64,000 nt of DNA from an uncultured Saccharospirillaceae bacterium (GCA_947499545.1 CANMOZ010000001.1:62001-126000); one strand, 5' to 3'. Counted from the stretch's first letter, positions 1-9,992 are shown. Numbers and translations: made by a program. Notes: generated by a model from the sequence alone, not told the origin.

Positions 1-676
1 TGATGACGTCCCCTTCTCGTGTCTGCAATTTCAATTGCATGCTCTGTTCTTCGAGGCGTGCGGATTGGTATGCCTGAGTTGCACGACCAATAGGGCTTGT
101 GGGTGCTGACTTAGGCGCTTCCACTTCATTTTCAACGGGAGCTGGCGCCCTACCAAAGAATTCGGCTTCAAGATCATTGAGCCCTTTTTCAACCAAATCA
201 CGGCTGGCTTGAATTTTCTCGGCCAATTCTTCGTTCATCAGACCCAGATCTTCTAATTCAGAGAGTGCCTGGGTATAGCCTTGCTCAACCCCCTGGCGAG
301 CCTGATCAAGCATGGTTTGCAGCTCTTCTTCTGATTTTCCTCGGCTAGCTGCCTGGGCAAGACCTTGTCTGACAAAGTTAAGAATATTGCCTGCTGCTCG
401 ATCAGCAGAAATAGCATCGACCTGGGTATAGCCTTTTGCCTCTAATGCCTCTTTTGAATAGGGGTCTGTTCCCGTTTCTGTTTTAGCATCGGCTACGTCA
501 GAAGAAGGCTTAACAGAGTCTGGTGTGCGCATATGAGGAGGAACGACTTCTTCGTAAAAGCCAGGTCGTACGGCTCTACGATCAGATAATCCGTTTACGT
601 CTGGTGCAGGTGGTTTTAACCCTGTTAACAGCGAGGGTTTAGAAGCGTCCGGGTTAAAAGAATTAACAGGTAACAT
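1..676 (-). CDS. DUF5610 domain protein (partial, runs off window start)
   Basis: An open frame reads leftward from ATG at 676 to base 1 without a stop, so only the first ~225 residues are seen. The N-terminal ~90 residues are Pro/Ser/Asp-rich and probably disordered. A mostly helical block follows (about residues 90-170) that starts ADRAAGNILNFV and continues with the SEEELQTMLDQARQGVEQG type sequence I associate with DUF5610. The tail is again low-complexity and acidic. There is no signal peptide or membrane segment. DUF5610 proteins occur in motile marine gammaproteobacteria; their function is not established and I assign none. The family call comes from recalled sequence resemblance. Confidence 0.7.
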   Translation of the reverse strand, partial: MLPVNSFNPDASKPSLLTGLKPPAPDVNGLSDRRAVRPGFYEEVVPPHMRTPDSVKPSSDVADAKTETGTDPYSKEALEAKGYTQVDAISADRAAGNILNFVRQGLAQAASRGKSEEELQTMLDQARQGVEQGYTQALSELEDLGLMNEELAEKIQASRDLVEKGLNDLEAEFFGRAPAPVENEVEAPKSAPTSPIGRATQAYQSARLEEQSMQLKLQTREGDVI

Positions 677-954
677 GATTCCATCCGATTCCAGGTCGTT
701 TGGATTGCTATCGACCAGAATCGGAATTGCTTAAGGCCAGTTTACACTTTGCTACAAAATGCTCTGAATAACAGGTTTGGCTTGAGGAAGCTGCCCTTCC
801 AAACAGGCTACATCACCCATTATAAAGTAAGCTTGGCATTTTTCTGAACTTTTGAAGTGACCGCTTACATTCGTCAATTCTGCTGATATTCAATCCATGC
901 CCACGCTAAATGCCCAACCGGTGGTATCTTTGTACTTCTTATAGCTTTCGCGAT

Positions 955-1125
955 TTATAATTCGCGGGTCAGCTCATCGTCGATTTTAGACCAAAGGTCA
1001 TCTGCTATACCAGACTCGATAATCACAGCAACCAAGACCAAAAGAGCACCCATCGCCCACTGGGCATCTCTTACGATGAGAAATATGCCAGATGCCAAGG
1101 CTAAGACACTGACTAACGTTTTCAT
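955..1125 (-). CDS. small single-span membrane protein (56 aa)
   Basis: This short gene encodes 56 residues starting MKTLVSVLALASGIFLIV and ending DELTREL. A good ribosome-binding site (AAGAGGT, 5 bases before ATG) supports translation. Two hydrophobic stretches (about residues 3-18 and 24-37) are separated by a charged RDAQW turn, so it is a one- or two-span inner-membrane miniprotein with an acidic tail. I recognise no family. It lies between the DUF5610 gene and recX, all on the minus strand, with gaps too long to suggest one operon. Confidence 0.6.
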   Translation of the reverse strand: MKTLVSVLALASGIFLIVRDAQWAMGALLVLVAVIIESGIADDLWSKIDDELTREL

Positions 1126-1564
1126 TTTTACCTCTTCTTAATACACAAGTAATGGTTCACTTTTTCCTAACCTCACCTCTGAAATCTGCTTGAGAGATCA
1201 AGGTACCTACCTAGACGCAACCCGCTCGTTTCAGTTCCCCACGACCTCCATTTTAGTGGCATTAAATGACAAAATCGTGAAATTTTGCTTTCTAATTCCA
1301 AGCCAGATGAGAGGTGCCATCCATCATGGGGAAGCTATTTAAACAGGATTTAACTGGGTGAAAATTGATCTACTGCACAGGGCGACGGCAATTTTTACGA
1401 AGCTTGAACAAGGTCACTTATTTGCGTTTCTTTACAGAGATCTGGAAAAATCGGCGATTTGACGCAGTTTGGTACCGCTCTTACCTATAGTAGCCAAGCC
1501 TGTTTAAAAGGTGATTTCACAACCTCTTGATTTTCGTGGCATCTACCCATGACAAAGAGGGGCT
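1126..1564. other. intergenic stretch without recognisable gene
   Basis: About 440 bases lie between the small membrane protein and recX. I find no convincing reading frame, RNA gene or repeat. The segment is moderately AT-rich with short, start-poor open stretches on both strands. It may hold the promoter of the small minus-strand gene at its left edge. Confidence 0.4.
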
Positions 1565-2086
1565 TTAGCTGCCCTTCTCACTCATAAGTGACAATACTTG
1601 CCTAATTTGGTCACTATTGAAGCCTCTTCGGATCAAAGCTGCATAAAGCTTTTGCCGTTCTTTTGGCTGCTCAATTGCTCTTTGAGAGTACTTCCTTTGC
1701 GACCATTCAAACGCTTGCTTGGCCCAATCAACGTCAGCCTCTCCCAACGCAGTCTCGATCAGCGTATTGGCTACGCCTCTGTAAAGCAGTTCTTGGCGAA
1801 TTTTCTGCGGCCCGTAATAGCTGCGTGATCGGTAAGCGATAAAGTCTTCGCAAAAGCGTTCATCGCTTTGCAAACCTTCCTGGTTTAGCTGGTCAATGAC
1901 CGGTACCAGCTCATGTTCCGAATGCGTAAATTTGGCCAGTTTTTGAACCAACTCATGTTGACTGTGCTCACGCCTTGCCAAGAGATTCATGGCTCTCAAT
2001 CGCAGTGAAGGCGTACCCTTTCTTCGCTCATGAGGGGGAGTTTGTTGATGGGTAGCAGAGCACTGCTCCGGGTGATCCAGGCTCAC
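1565..2086 (-). CDS. recX: RecX, regulator of RecA
   Basis: RecX binds RecA filaments in the cytoplasm and limits their extension, restraining recombination and the SOS response. The helical core matches the family in order: LLARREHSQHELVQKL near the N terminus, then SDERFCEDFIAYRSRSYYGP with the usual S-R-x-x-GP segment, then the third repeat ending LIRRGFNSDQIRQVL. From GTG at 2086 it is 173 residues, close to the usual 150-170. The frame stays open to 2143, but that extension (MPSTPGLFSLWFF) is unlike any RecX N terminus. recA, often directly upstream, is not present here; the next gene is an unrecognised one. The start codon is uncertain. Confidence 0.85.
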   Translation of the reverse strand: MSLDHPEQCSATHQQTPPHERRKGTPSLRLRAMNLLARREHSQHELVQKLAKFTHSEHELVPVIDQLNQEGLQSDERFCEDFIAYRSRSYYGPQKIRQELLYRGVANTLIETALGEADVDWAKQAFEWSQRKYSQRAIEQPKERQKLYAALIRRGFNSDQIRQVLSLMSEKGS

Positions 2087-2199
2087 GACACTCGTCCAAT
2101 TCCAAAAAAACCAAAGACTAAATAAGCCCGGCGTGGAAGGCAAGCGGAGTAAGCTTATGACTCTCTGACGAGCTCGTTAAATGGAAACGTTCGTACCCT

Positions 2200-2661
2200 C
2201 TAGCCCGTTTCTTGAGATTCGGTGTGTAAAGTATACGATGACATTTCTTGGGTCATTTTTGAAATCTTTGATGCCAGAGTATTTTGGCGAGCGATGGTTA
2301 ACCACCCACGGGCAATGTCAATCTCACGCTTAAAGGTTGGGGCAATTTTTAATTGCCAACTGCCCTCTTTATTTCGATTAAACGCCAATCGAAAATCTTT
2401 GCGGCCCATAAACGACCACTTCAAAAGTAATACCACTTCGCCACTGAGGGTTTGCTTTTTTAACGCGGTCTTGGCATCAGGGGCCAGTTGATGCCCGAGC
2501 ACTTGATCCGTTTGCTCATCGTAACGATCTTGTATTACCGCCGTAACATCCGTGGCTGCATGATCAATCAAAATATTGGCCCAACTGGCAGCCATCGTTC
2601 TGACTAACATGGGTTCCATTAAATTTGATGCGAAAATGGCTTCATATTGCACCCGAGCCAT
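2200..2661 (-). CDS. conserved-looking hypothetical protein
   Basis: A 153-residue soluble protein starts MARVQYEAIF. The frame could begin 8 codons earlier, but GGAAGG lies 4 bases before this ATG and decides the start. There is no signal peptide. The sequence alternates helical segments with a basic stretch (KWSFMGRKDFRLAFNRNKEG) and ends in a polar tail. I do not recognise the family. It lies 113 bases upstream of recX on the same strand, so cotranscription is possible but not shown. Confidence 0.6.
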   Translation of the reverse strand: MARVQYEAIFASNLMEPMLVRTMAASWANILIDHAATDVTAVIQDRYDEQTDQVLGHQLAPDAKTALKKQTLSGEVVLLLKWSFMGRKDFRLAFNRNKEGSWQLKIAPTFKREIDIARGWLTIARQNTLASKISKMTQEMSSYTLHTESQETG

Positions 2662-3048
2662 ACAACCTTCCCAGTCACGCAGCACTCACACATAACCATT
2701 GTACGTAAACTGATTTTTAAATTCGAATTATTTATAAAAAATGTGGTCAGAAAATAAAGCGCTTATAAAATGCTTATTCAAAAAAGACAGGAGAATTCAG
2801 AAATAAGCAAACCTGCCATTTTATTTTTATTTTAGAAACTCTGTTCCTTTAATTGCCAATAAAGTGAACAGGTTCACATATTTACCCGTGTACTTACCAT
2901 CAAAAAAAGAATCACAAAGAAAAAACGCAAAGGAAAATAAGAACGTTCACGAAGCACTCTGCAACATTTCAATTAAGCAAGAATCCAAAATACTCTGTCT
3001 TCTCACTCCATATTCAATCAGCAAACCACCTCGTGATGCGAATAGGAA
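2662..3048. other. AT-rich intergenic stretch
   Basis: About 390 very AT-rich bases separate the end of the split methionine synthase genes from the hypothetical gene. A 62-codon open stretch on the plus strand (2864-3052) has a GTG start, no ribosome-binding site and skewed Lys/Asn composition, so I do not call it. No clear terminator is seen after metH. Confidence 0.4.
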
Positions 3049-5760
3049 TTAATCGTTTAACATAGGGCGAAGCCATTTTTCTGCTTGTTTAAGCTCAAAA
3101 GACTTTCTGGTTGCGTAATTTTCCACTTGATCTTGATCAATTTTTCCGACAGCAAAATACCGGCTATCAGGGTGCCAAAAATACCAACCACTCACCGAAG
3201 CCGCCGGCGACATCGCAAAGGAATCGGTTAAAGTAACCCCAATGGCAGAAGTGGCATCCAGCAATTCGAAAAGCGTTGCCTTTTCGGTATGTTCAGGGCA
3301 TGCAGGATACCCTGGCGCAGGCCGAATACCTTGGTAAGCTTCACGTATCAGAGCATCATTTGATAAGCTCTCGGCGGGTGCATACCCCCAATACTCTTGA
3401 CGGACTCGTTCATGCAAACGTTCAGCTAGGGCTTCCGCCAATCGATCCGCCAGCGCTTTCACCAAAATGGATTTATAATCGTCGTGCTCTTGCTCATAGG
3501 CTTTGGCTAAGGCTTCGGCGCCTGTACAGGTCACAACGAAGGCGCCCATGTAATCATCAACTTGTCCTTTGGGCCCCACAAAATCAGCCAGGCTTCTAAA
3601 AGGTCGGTTTGCCGGGCGAGACGTTTGTTGTCGTATATGATGGAGAACGGCTTTGACTTGTTGACGATCTTCACCGGAAGCCCATTCATAAATTTCCGTT
3701 TGATCGCCATCAATAGAACTGGCCGGAAACAATCCAAAAACCGCGTGACACTGAAGCTTTTTTTGGTTCTGAATATCGGCCAACATCTCTTGAGCATCCT
3801 CGTAAAGCTTACGAGCTTCCTCGCCAACGACGGAATCATCCAAAATGGCAGGAAATTTTCCATGCAATTCCCAGCTTTGGAAAAAAGGCGTCCAATCAAT
3901 CCGACTGATCACTTCCTCTAATGGATAATCCTTTAACACCTGAACACCCAGCGCATTGGGTTTGGGTATCGGTAATGACCAATCCAGCTGCACGGCTCTT
4001 GCGCGTGCCTCTTCTAATGGCACAAAAGTCTTCTGTCCTCGTTTACGATCGTTTTGCTCTCGTACGCCCTGATACTCTTCTTCAACAGAGGCGACAAACG
4101 CGGGCTTTTGTTCTTTGGACAATAACTTTGTTGCCACCGGCACCGAACGAGAAGCATCTAGCACATGGATGACAGGAGCGTTGTATTCGGGTTCAATTTT
4201 CACCGCGGTATGAACCTTTGAAGTGGTCGCCCCACCAATCAGCAATGGAATAGTCAGATTTTTTTCTTGAAGCATCTGGGCGAAATCGACCATTTCATCT
4301 AATGAAGGGGTGATTAACCCAGACAATCCTATGATGTCCACATCTTGTTTGATGGCTTCTTCCAAGATCTTTTCACCTGGCACCATGACACCAAGATCAA
4401 TGACCTCGAAATTATTACAGGCCAGCACCACCCCAACGATGTTTTTGCCGATGTCATGCACATCGCCTTTTACGGTCGCAAGTAGGATTTTACCGGCTTT
4501 CTTCTGTTCCCCGTCGGATTCCGCTTCAATATAAGGCAACAAATAGGCAACGGCTTTTTTCATCACCCGGGCACTTTTAACGACCTGAGGCAGAAACATT
4601 TTGCCCGCACCAAATAAATCACCCACAACATTCATGCCCGTCATTAGGGGGCCTTCAATCACATCTAGGGGTTTTGTGGCTTGTTGTCTGGCTTCTTCAA
4701 TATCCACTTCGATGAAATCGGCGATGCCTTTTACCAACGCATGAGTTATGCGTTCTTGTAGAGAGGTTTCTCGCCAAGCCAAACGGTCTTGTGCAGCCTG
4801 ATTTTGCTGACCACTGGACCGTACACTTTCTGCAAATTGCAGCAATCGATCGGTCGCATCTTCGCGGCGATTCAGCATGACATCTTCTATGTGTTCCAGA
4901 AGATCTTTGGGGATATCATCATAAACCGTAATCATTCCGGCGTTGACAATCCCCATGTCCATTCCTGTGCGGATGGCATGATATAAAAACACGGAGTGCA
5001 TGGCTTCTCGAACGGCATTGTTCCCTCTAAAAGAGAAAGAAACGTTGCTGACGCCGCCGCATATCTTGGCACCCGGCAAGTGTTCTTTGATCCAAGCGGT
5101 CGCATTAAAAAAATCAACGGCGTAGTTATTGTGTTCAGCAATACCTGTCGCTATGGGGAAAATATTCGGATCGAATACGATGTCTTGAGGTTGAAAGCCA
5201 ACGGTATCGACCAAGGTGCGGTAGGCTCGTTCACAAATTTCAATGCGGCGCTCGTATGTGTCGGCTTGACCATCTTCATCAAAAGCCATCACGATGACAG
5301 CCGCGCCATAGGCTTTTACTTTTTTTGCATGCTCAATGAATAATGCCTCGCCTTCTTTCAGCGAGATGGAATTCACGATGGCTTTGCCCTGCACCGACTT
5401 CAAACCGGCTTCAATGATCGGCCATTTAGACGAGTCGATCATGAATGGGACACGTGCAATATCCGGCTCTGCCGCCAGCAAATTCAAATAACGCACCATG
5501 GCCGCTTCACCATCCAGCATGGCGTCGTCCATATTAATGTCTAAAATTTGAGCACCGTTTTCCACTTGCTGCCGAGCCACTTCAACGGCATCTTCATACT
5601 GTTCTTCACGCACCAAACGAGCGAACTTGGCGGAACCTGTGACATTGGCTCGCTCACCAACATTCACAAAGCCCGTCACTTCATTAACGACCAAAGGCTC
5701 AAGTCCACAAAGCACCATGTCTGGCAATTGCGCTGCACTTTTATTCTTAGCGATCTTCAT
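3049..5760 (-). CDS. metH: cobalamin-dependent methionine synthase, folate/B12/AdoMet part
   Basis: This is the C-terminal three quarters of MetH, 903 residues. In order: the methyltetrahydrofolate (pterin) domain at about 20-280, with [16 protein letters not shown] and [15 protein letters not shown]; the B12 cap at about 330-410; the B12-binding Rossmann domain with [10 protein letters not shown], where H435 corresponds to E. coli His759; and the AdoMet reactivation domain from about 560, with [18 protein letters not shown] at 5760 overlaps the end of the homocysteine-binding gene by 14 bases, so the two are translationally coupled. The frame is open for 34 more codons upstream, but these lie inside the first gene. 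Together the two proteins total 1256 residues against about 1227 for E. coli MetH, so nothing is missing. They presumably associate to remethylate homocysteine. Confidence 0.95.
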   Translation of the reverse strand: MKIAKNKSAAQLPDMVLCGLEPLVVNEVTGFVNVGERANVTGSAKFARLVREEQYEDAVEVARQQVENGAQILDINMDDAMLDGEAAMVRYLNLLAAEPDIARVPFMIDSSKWPIIEAGLKSVQGKAIVNSISLKEGEALFIEHAKKVKAYGAAVIVMAFDEDGQADTYERRIEICERAYRTLVDTVGFQPQDIVFDPNIFPIATGIAEHNNYAVDFFNATAWIKEHLPGAKICGGVSNVSFSFRGNNAVREAMHSVFLYHAIRTGMDMGIVNAGMITVYDDIPKDLLEHIEDVMLNRREDATDRLLQFAESVRSSGQQNQAAQDRLAWRETSLQERITHALVKGIADFIEVDIEEARQQATKPLDVIEGPLMTGMNVVGDLFGAGKMFLPQVVKSARVMKKAVAYLLPYIEAESDGEQKKAGKILLATVKGDVHDIGKNIVGVVLACNNFEVIDLGVMVPGEKILEEAIKQDVDIIGLSGLITPSLDEMVDFAQMLQEKNLTIPLLIGGATTSKVHTAVKIEPEYNAPVIHVLDASRSVPVATKLLSKEQKPAFVASVEEEYQGVREQNDRKRGQKTFVPLEEARARAVQLDWSLPIPKPNALGVQVLKDYPLEEVISRIDWTPFFQSWELHGKFPAILDDSVVGEEARKLYEDAQEMLADIQNQKKLQCHAVFGLFPASSIDGDQTEIYEWASGEDRQQVKAVLHHIRQQTSRPANRPFRSLADFVGPKGQVDDYMGAFVVTCTGAEALAKAYEQEHDDYKSILVKALADRLAEALAERLHERVRQEYWGYAPAESLSNDALIREAYQGIRPAPGYPACPEHTEKATLFELLDATSAIGVTLTDSFAMSPAASVSGWYFWHPDSRYFAVGKIDQDQVENYATRKSFELKQAEKWLRPMLND

Positions 5761-6808
5761 GCGACGACTCCAATGAACGTTGTGTCTTTGAAGGAAGTGG
5801 ACGTGGTTGATAGGCCTTAGCCATGTCAATAATGGCTTTAATATGATCAGGGGTAGTCCCACAGCAGCCCCCCAAGATGTTCACATAATCATGCGTGCAA
5901 AAGGGCTCCACTTCTGCTGCCATAGCTTCTGGGGTTTGATCGTATTGACCAAATTCATTGGGTAAACCGGCATTGGGGTGGGCAGAAATTCTAACATTCA
6001 CATGTTGCGCGAGTTCTTTGAGGTGCGGTGCCATGTCCTTTGCACCCAAAGCGCAGTTCAATCCAATACTGAGCAAATCACCGTGCAGCATGGACACGGC
6101 AAATGCCCATGGCGTTTGACCTGACAGCGTTCTGCCACTGGCATCCGTAATGGTTCCGGAAACCATCACCGGTATTGCCCAACCGTGCTGCTCTTTCAAC
6201 TCATTCACAGCATAAAGCGCGGCTTTAGCGTTTAAAGTGTCAAAAACGGTCTCAATCATTAACAGATCCGCCCCGCCTTCCACTAACCCTAAAGCCGCTT
6301 CTTGATAGGCTTCTTTTAATTGATCAAAACTGACTAAACGCAAGCCAGGATCATTGACATCAGGCGACAGTGAAGCCGTTCGATTTGTTGGTCCAAGCGC
6401 ACCCACCACATAACGCGGTTGATCCGGTGTTTTTTGTGTCCACGCATCCGCTGCTCGACGCGCGCACGCCGCAGCTTCACGGTTTAATTCCCGCACAATA
6501 GGCTCTAACCCATAGTCGGCTTGAGCAATGACATTCGCGTTGAAAGAATTGGTTGTTGCAAAGTCACAACCGATTTCAAAATAAGCGCTGTGAATGCTTT
6601 CGATCACATCCGGCCGTGTGATCGACAATAAATCATTATTACCTTTGAGCGGTGACGGGTGCTCCCGAAAGCGATCACCACGAAAATCGTCTTCCTCTAA
6701 TGAATGGCGTTGAATCATGGTACCCATTGCACCATCTAAAAACATGATGCGCCGATTAAGGGTCTCGTAGAAGGACTCCAAGGGAGTGTTGTAGAGGCTT
6801 TGACTCAC
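5747..6808 (-). CDS. metH: methionine synthase, homocysteine S-methyltransferase part (split MetH)
   Basis: 353 residues form the homocysteine-binding TIM barrel that is normally the N terminus of MetH. It begins with [11 protein letters not shown] and carries the three zinc-ligand cysteines C252 (in GLNCALG) and C315/C316 (in GGCCGTTP), equivalent to E. coli 247/310/311, so it should be active. It stops after ESSHEDR, exactly at the linker to the folate domain, and the next gene starts inside its stop region in another frame. Both halves are intact, so this is either a stable split at a domain border or a very recent frameshift. Separate homocysteine and folate/B12 proteins are known from some other proteobacteria, as I recall. 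Confidence 0.95.
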   Translation of the reverse strand: MSQSLYNTPLESFYETLNRRIMFLDGAMGTMIQRHSLEEDDFRGDRFREHPSPLKGNNDLLSITRPDVIESIHSAYFEIGCDFATTNSFNANVIAQADYGLEPIVRELNREAAACARRAADAWTQKTPDQPRYVVGALGPTNRTASLSPDVNDPGLRLVSFDQLKEAYQEAALGLVEGGADLLMIETVFDTLNAKAALYAVNELKEQHGWAIPVMVSGTITDASGRTLSGQTPWAFAVSMLHGDLLSIGLNCALGAKDMAPHLKELAQHVNVRISAHPNAGLPNEFGQYDQTPEAMAAEVEPFCTHDYVNILGGCCGTTPDHIKAIIDMAKAYQPRPLPSKTQRSLESSHEDR

Positions 6809-6920
6809 GCTTGACCGCTCCAGGGTTTATCGATTTTTTTTGATGGAGAAATTATACAGGTTTCGTTGTTTTTGTTAAGCCTCCTTAAATGACATGAAAA
6901 GCCACAGAGGTATAACCAAG

Positions 6921-6949
6921 CAAAGCCCCTTATCTTCTTTGGGGCTTTG
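6921..6949. terminator. strong hairpin, terminator-like, upstream of metH
   Basis: CAAAGCCCC and GGGGCTTTG form a perfect 9-bp stem around an 11-base loop. There is no strong T-tract on either side, and no gene on either strand ends just before it. It lies about 110 bases upstream of the metH start. It could be part of a leader or a relic terminator; no cobalamin or SAM riboswitch motif that I know surrounds it. Confidence 0.4.
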
Positions 6950-7123
6950 TAACCATAAAATTTCGAAGTTACAGTCACTTAGATTACAAAAATCTTGCAT
7001 GAGCCAGATCGCAATCGCATCAAGACGTTATCGAGTTTCTCACTCAATCAAGATACTTTCTGATACAAAACCTAATGGATTTTTCACCTAACTAATCACA
7101 AAGTATTAGACGAACATAGGATT

Positions 7124-7217
7124 TTCAGGGAAGCTAAGCCTCTACCCTTCAAGGGTTGGGAGTACCGTTACCGCAAGGACAGCCAACCTAAGTGCGTAGA
7201 TGCACTTAAGACCTGAG
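7124..7217 (+). ncRNA. structured 5' leader, class not recognised
   Basis: The leader just ahead of the SMI1/KNR4 gene folds into a compact junction. UUCAGG (7124-7129) pairs with CCUGAG (7212-7217) as a closing stem. GGUUGG (7154-7159) pairs with CCAACC (7183-7188) over a loop containing ACCGCAA. UAAGUGC (7189-7195) pairs with GCACUUA (7202-7208), directly stacked on the previous stem. The ribosome-binding site GGAGG at 7229-7233 follows 11 bases later. The arrangement suits a cis-regulatory RNA acting on translation. It does not match the c-di-GMP, TPP, cobalamin, SAM, glycine, lysine or Moco consensus as I remember them. Only pairing is seen; function is inferred. Confidence 0.45.
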
Positions 7218-7239
7218 GTTTTCTCACTGGAGGTTGCCC

Positions 7240-8658
7240 ATGTCAGATAATGTAATGCCGTTCCCGAACAAACAGGCTTCTGAACAAACAACCCACTCCA
7301 GCTCAGATGAAGCTCGGCTGGCTTCTATTCTTCACGGATTAAAAGCCTGGCTTAAGGTCAATCACCCAGCCGCTTTAAGCCGTGTACGCCCACCAGCCGA
7401 TCCAGCCACCTTAGAGACATTACGCTCAGCTTGCCCGGAGGTCCCTCATTCGCTGATTCAACTCTTGAAATTACAGGACGGCGAATTTGACTCGCAATTA
7501 AAGGGTATGATGTTTGACCATTACCGCCTGCTTGGGGCCGATGAAATCTTAAGTTTCCGCAAACTGTTAACAGAAGAAGGCAGTGGTCAAGAAAGCTCGC
7601 TGGATACATTGGTGCCCTTCGCGGCGCGCCAAGGCACGCCTTCAGGTTTACTTTGCGTTACCCCGAATGAGCGTCCAGAGGCCATCATTGAGGTGACCCA
7701 CGAAGAAGTCATTGAGTTTGACGCTTCGTTGGTCACATTTTTAGAGCAGTATTCTCAAGGGTTAAGAAGCGGGGCTTTCAAAGTTGTGAAAACCCCGGAA
7801 GGGACATTGATTCAACGCAACCTACAAGACAAACCGGATTTGGATACGCCCGAGCTTGAAGTGCCTCCTCATGAGAATGAAAGCCCTAGCGTGGAAGCCC
7901 AAGCCCCAAATCCTACAGAATCCAAAACCAACACCTCTGTGGAAGAAGCAGCGCGGGCTGTATTGCCAGAAATGCTTCTGATTAAAGCTCCCGAATCGAC
8001 GACGTTTGACGCCCAAGACTGGGGAGAACCTCATTTGGTCAAAGACATGCACAAACGCCTTATCAAGGCTGGGTTCGAGTGCTATGGGTTTGCTCAGTTA
8101 GAAGGGCAAGTGCACGGTACCTTTATCAAACACCTCAGTTATTTCAGAGATAAAGACCGGGTGTTGGCAACGCTGCTTGAGTTGTCGCATATAGCCAGTT
8201 CAAAAAGTGTCGGCGTTGCCTTGGAAGTCAGCCATATTTTTGAAGGTATCCAAAAAAACCTTGTTACCTGGAACAGTACGGGACGATACGTCAGTCAAAG
8301 TCCTCCAGGAGTAGAGGTGCAAGTGGCTCAGTCGCCCAATGTGGATGATATGGCTCAACAACTTTCCAATATGCGCAAAGATCGATTACCCCTACGCGTG
8401 TCTCGCGAACAGTGTTTGGCTACCTTACAGCAATCGATTCAACACTCTTTCGAATGGTTAATAAACCAAGCCTTAGATTTGGATGCATTGGTTGAACGCA
8501 CGACGTTATTTCAACAAGTGAACCTCAGCTTAACACCAGAGAACCGTAAAGCTTTTAAGGCGACTTATGTGGAGTTAAAGGAACGCTTTCAGCATTTGCA
8601 TAACGTTCAACTGAGCACACCCTTGCCTGATTTAACGATTCTCCAACAAATGGATTAA
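7240..8658 (+). CDS. SMI1/KNR4-family protein with unknown C-terminal domain
   Basis: 472 residues. The start is ATG at 7240, set by GGAGG seven bases upstream. Residues ~25-165 look like an SMI1/KNR4 domain: LSRVRPPADPATLETLRSAC, then LIQLLKLQDGEF (the L-x-x-x-x-DG motif) and YRLLGADEIL. A Pro/Glu-rich linker (~190-235) joins a C-terminal region of about 230 residues that I do not recognise. SMI1/KNR4 proteins are often immunity or housekeeping scaffold proteins; no toxin gene is next to it here. Its leader carries a clear RNA fold. The next gene is on the opposite strand, so it is probably transcribed alone. Confidence 0.75.
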   Translation: MSDNVMPFPNKQASEQTTHSSSDEARLASILHGLKAWLKVNHPAALSRVRPPADPATLETLRSACPEVPHSLIQLLKLQDGEFDSQLKGMMFDHYRLLGADEILSFRKLLTEEGSGQESSLDTLVPFAARQGTPSGLLCVTPNERPEAIIEVTHEEVIEFDASLVTFLEQYSQGLRSGAFKVVKTPEGTLIQRNLQDKPDLDTPELEVPPHENESPSVEAQAPNPTESKTNTSVEEAARAVLPEMLLIKAPESTTFDAQDWGEPHLVKDMHKRLIKAGFECYGFAQLEGQVHGTFIKHLSYFRDKDRVLATLLELSHIASSKSVGVALEVSHIFEGIQKNLVTWNSTGRYVSQSPPGVEVQVAQSPNVDDMAQQLSNMRKDRLPLRVSREQCLATLQQSIQHSFEWLINQALDLDALVERTTLFQQVNLSLTPENRKAFKATYVELKERFQHLHNVQLSTPLPDLTILQQMD

Positions 8659-8673
8659 CGGGGATTTAAAGCC

Positions 8674-8979
8674 TTAACACATGGATTGACTCAGCCATAT
8701 CAATAGCAGGGCTTCTATTACAGCAACCGCAAAGCAACCTATGGCAAGCCATTTCACAATGGCCTGGCCAGCACCGGGTTTATGACCTTGGTGGATTGCC
8801 TGGGATTCTTGCTCTAAAGCCCGTTGCGCGTCCAATAGAAGCTGAGTATCCGGTGCTGCGCGTTCAATAAGAAAACGGGCAGCTTCAATCCAATGTGGGT
8901 CTTTTCGTCCCCGCCTCAATGCAACAATGGCCGATTGTACACTGGTAAACTTAATGGGTGCTTGTTGCATCTTAGACAT
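8674..8979 (-). CDS. small protein with C-terminal membrane anchor
   Basis: 101 residues starting MSKMQQAPIKF, with a helical cytoplasmic region (LRRGRKDPHWIEAARFLIERA) and one membrane segment near the C terminus (about 77-98, WLAIGCFAVAVIEALLLIWL). This is a tail-anchored topology. A GTG four codons earlier (8991) is an alternative start. The stop is only 15 bases from the convergent SMI1/KNR4 gene. The family is not recognised. Confidence 0.55.
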   Translation of the reverse strand: MSKMQQAPIKFTSVQSAIVALRRGRKDPHWIEAARFLIERAAPDTQLLLDAQRALEQESQAIHQGHKPGAGQAIVKWLAIGCFAVAVIEALLLIWLSQSMC

Positions 8980-9116
8980 ATAAAGGCACACCGAATCTCA
9001 TTAAGGCCTCCTTAAGTAGCTGTTCTCATAAGCTAAACTTTGCTGATAAGCGGCCTAATGGCTTACCAGCCGTTTTCGACTAGCACTCTACATTTTAGAG
9101 CAACCTTATTGAGCCT

Positions 9117-9992
9117 ATGATGAATAACTCTCCAAACGGCCCAGCACCCAGTGCTTTCGATATTGAGGCGTTGCTCAATAAATGGGCTCAACGGGCATTC
9201 CCCGCTTGGTATGCCACCCATTACGCAGAGGAAATGTTTCTTGATGATTTAGGAGAGCTTAACCCTCATCATTTTTGTGCCTCAAAGTGGATGAGTCTCA
9301 GCAATATATGCAAAAACGCTGCTCAATCTCTACACGCAACAGGCGAACCTTGGCACAGCTTGGCAGAACTTTTTGATCACTTAATTCGGTATAAACAACA
9401 AAAACGCAACATGTCGTTAAGCCAATTGCTTTTCGTAAAAGAATCAGAATACGATGATAGCTGGCATCACATGCTGGAATACGCTCAGCACCATTCCATG
9501 GATATACCGCATGCAAACGCAGAGGATTTTGATCAACATTTAAGAGAGGCTTTCCCAGATACGGAGGCACCCTTTCCGATTGTCTACCGCGAGTGGGATG
9601 GCCGTATGTACTATAACAACAAAGAAGAACCCTTATTATTAGGGGCTTTGCTCTTACAATGCCGAAGTGGTCGCGATTTTAAATTAGCCTGTGAAGTCAC
9701 AACCGAGTCTGTTGATCACAGAGCCATTGAAATGATGCGCACTCGGTATTGTGTTTTATTAATCAAACGAGACCCAGCATATTTGCTCAATTATTTAATT
9801 CGCTCAGCGGGGCTTTATGTCACCATTGCCGAATACGAGTGGCGTCGAAGCGACCTGTGCTTATTAATTGTGAAAAAAAATCACTATAAAGCCCAACGCA
9901 TTTTACATTCTATTATTGCAAGACGCTCACCCGTCAAAGTACTCGATATTGGGCATTTTTTTGCAACTCATCGATACCCCATGAAGATGTGA
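9117..9992 (+). CDS. hypothetical cytoplasmic protein
   Basis: 291 residues starting MMNNSPNGPAPS, without signal peptide or membrane segments. Aromatic- and His-rich segments alternate (KWAQRAFPAWYATHYAEE, DDSWHHMLEYAQHH). The C-terminal half looks alpha/beta, with LLLGALLLQCRSGRDFK and YCVLLIKRDPAYLLNYL. No strong ribosome-binding site is visible. Length, codon use and lack of a competing frame argue that it is real. I recognise no family and propose no function. Confidence 0.6.
   Translation: MMNNSPNGPAPSAFDIEALLNKWAQRAFPAWYATHYAEEMFLDDLGELNPHHFCASKWMSLSNICKNAAQSLHATGEPWHSLAELFDHLIRYKQQKRNMSLSQLLFVKESEYDDSWHHMLEYAQHHSMDIPHANAEDFDQHLREAFPDTEAPFPIVYREWDGRMYYNNKEEPLLLGALLLQCRSGRDFKLACEVTTESVDHRAIEMMRTRYCVLLIKRDPAYLLNYLIRSAGLYVTIAEYEWRRSDLCLLIVKKNHYKAQRILHSIIARRSPVKVLDIGHFFATHRYPMKM

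Noticed and set aside
2864-3052. 62-codon plus-strand frame after metH
   Set aside because: GTG start without ribosome-binding site, Lys/Asn-heavy composition in AT-rich DNA, touching the metH end antisense.
6894-7091. 65-codon plus-strand frame containing a hairpin
   Set aside because: It runs through the 6921-6949 stem, has no ribosome-binding site and a low-complexity Ser/Lys product.
6809-7123. Cobalamin or SAM/SAH riboswitch upstream of metH
   Set aside because: I looked for the B12-box, SAM and SAH consensus on the minus strand and found none; only an unexplained hairpin is there.
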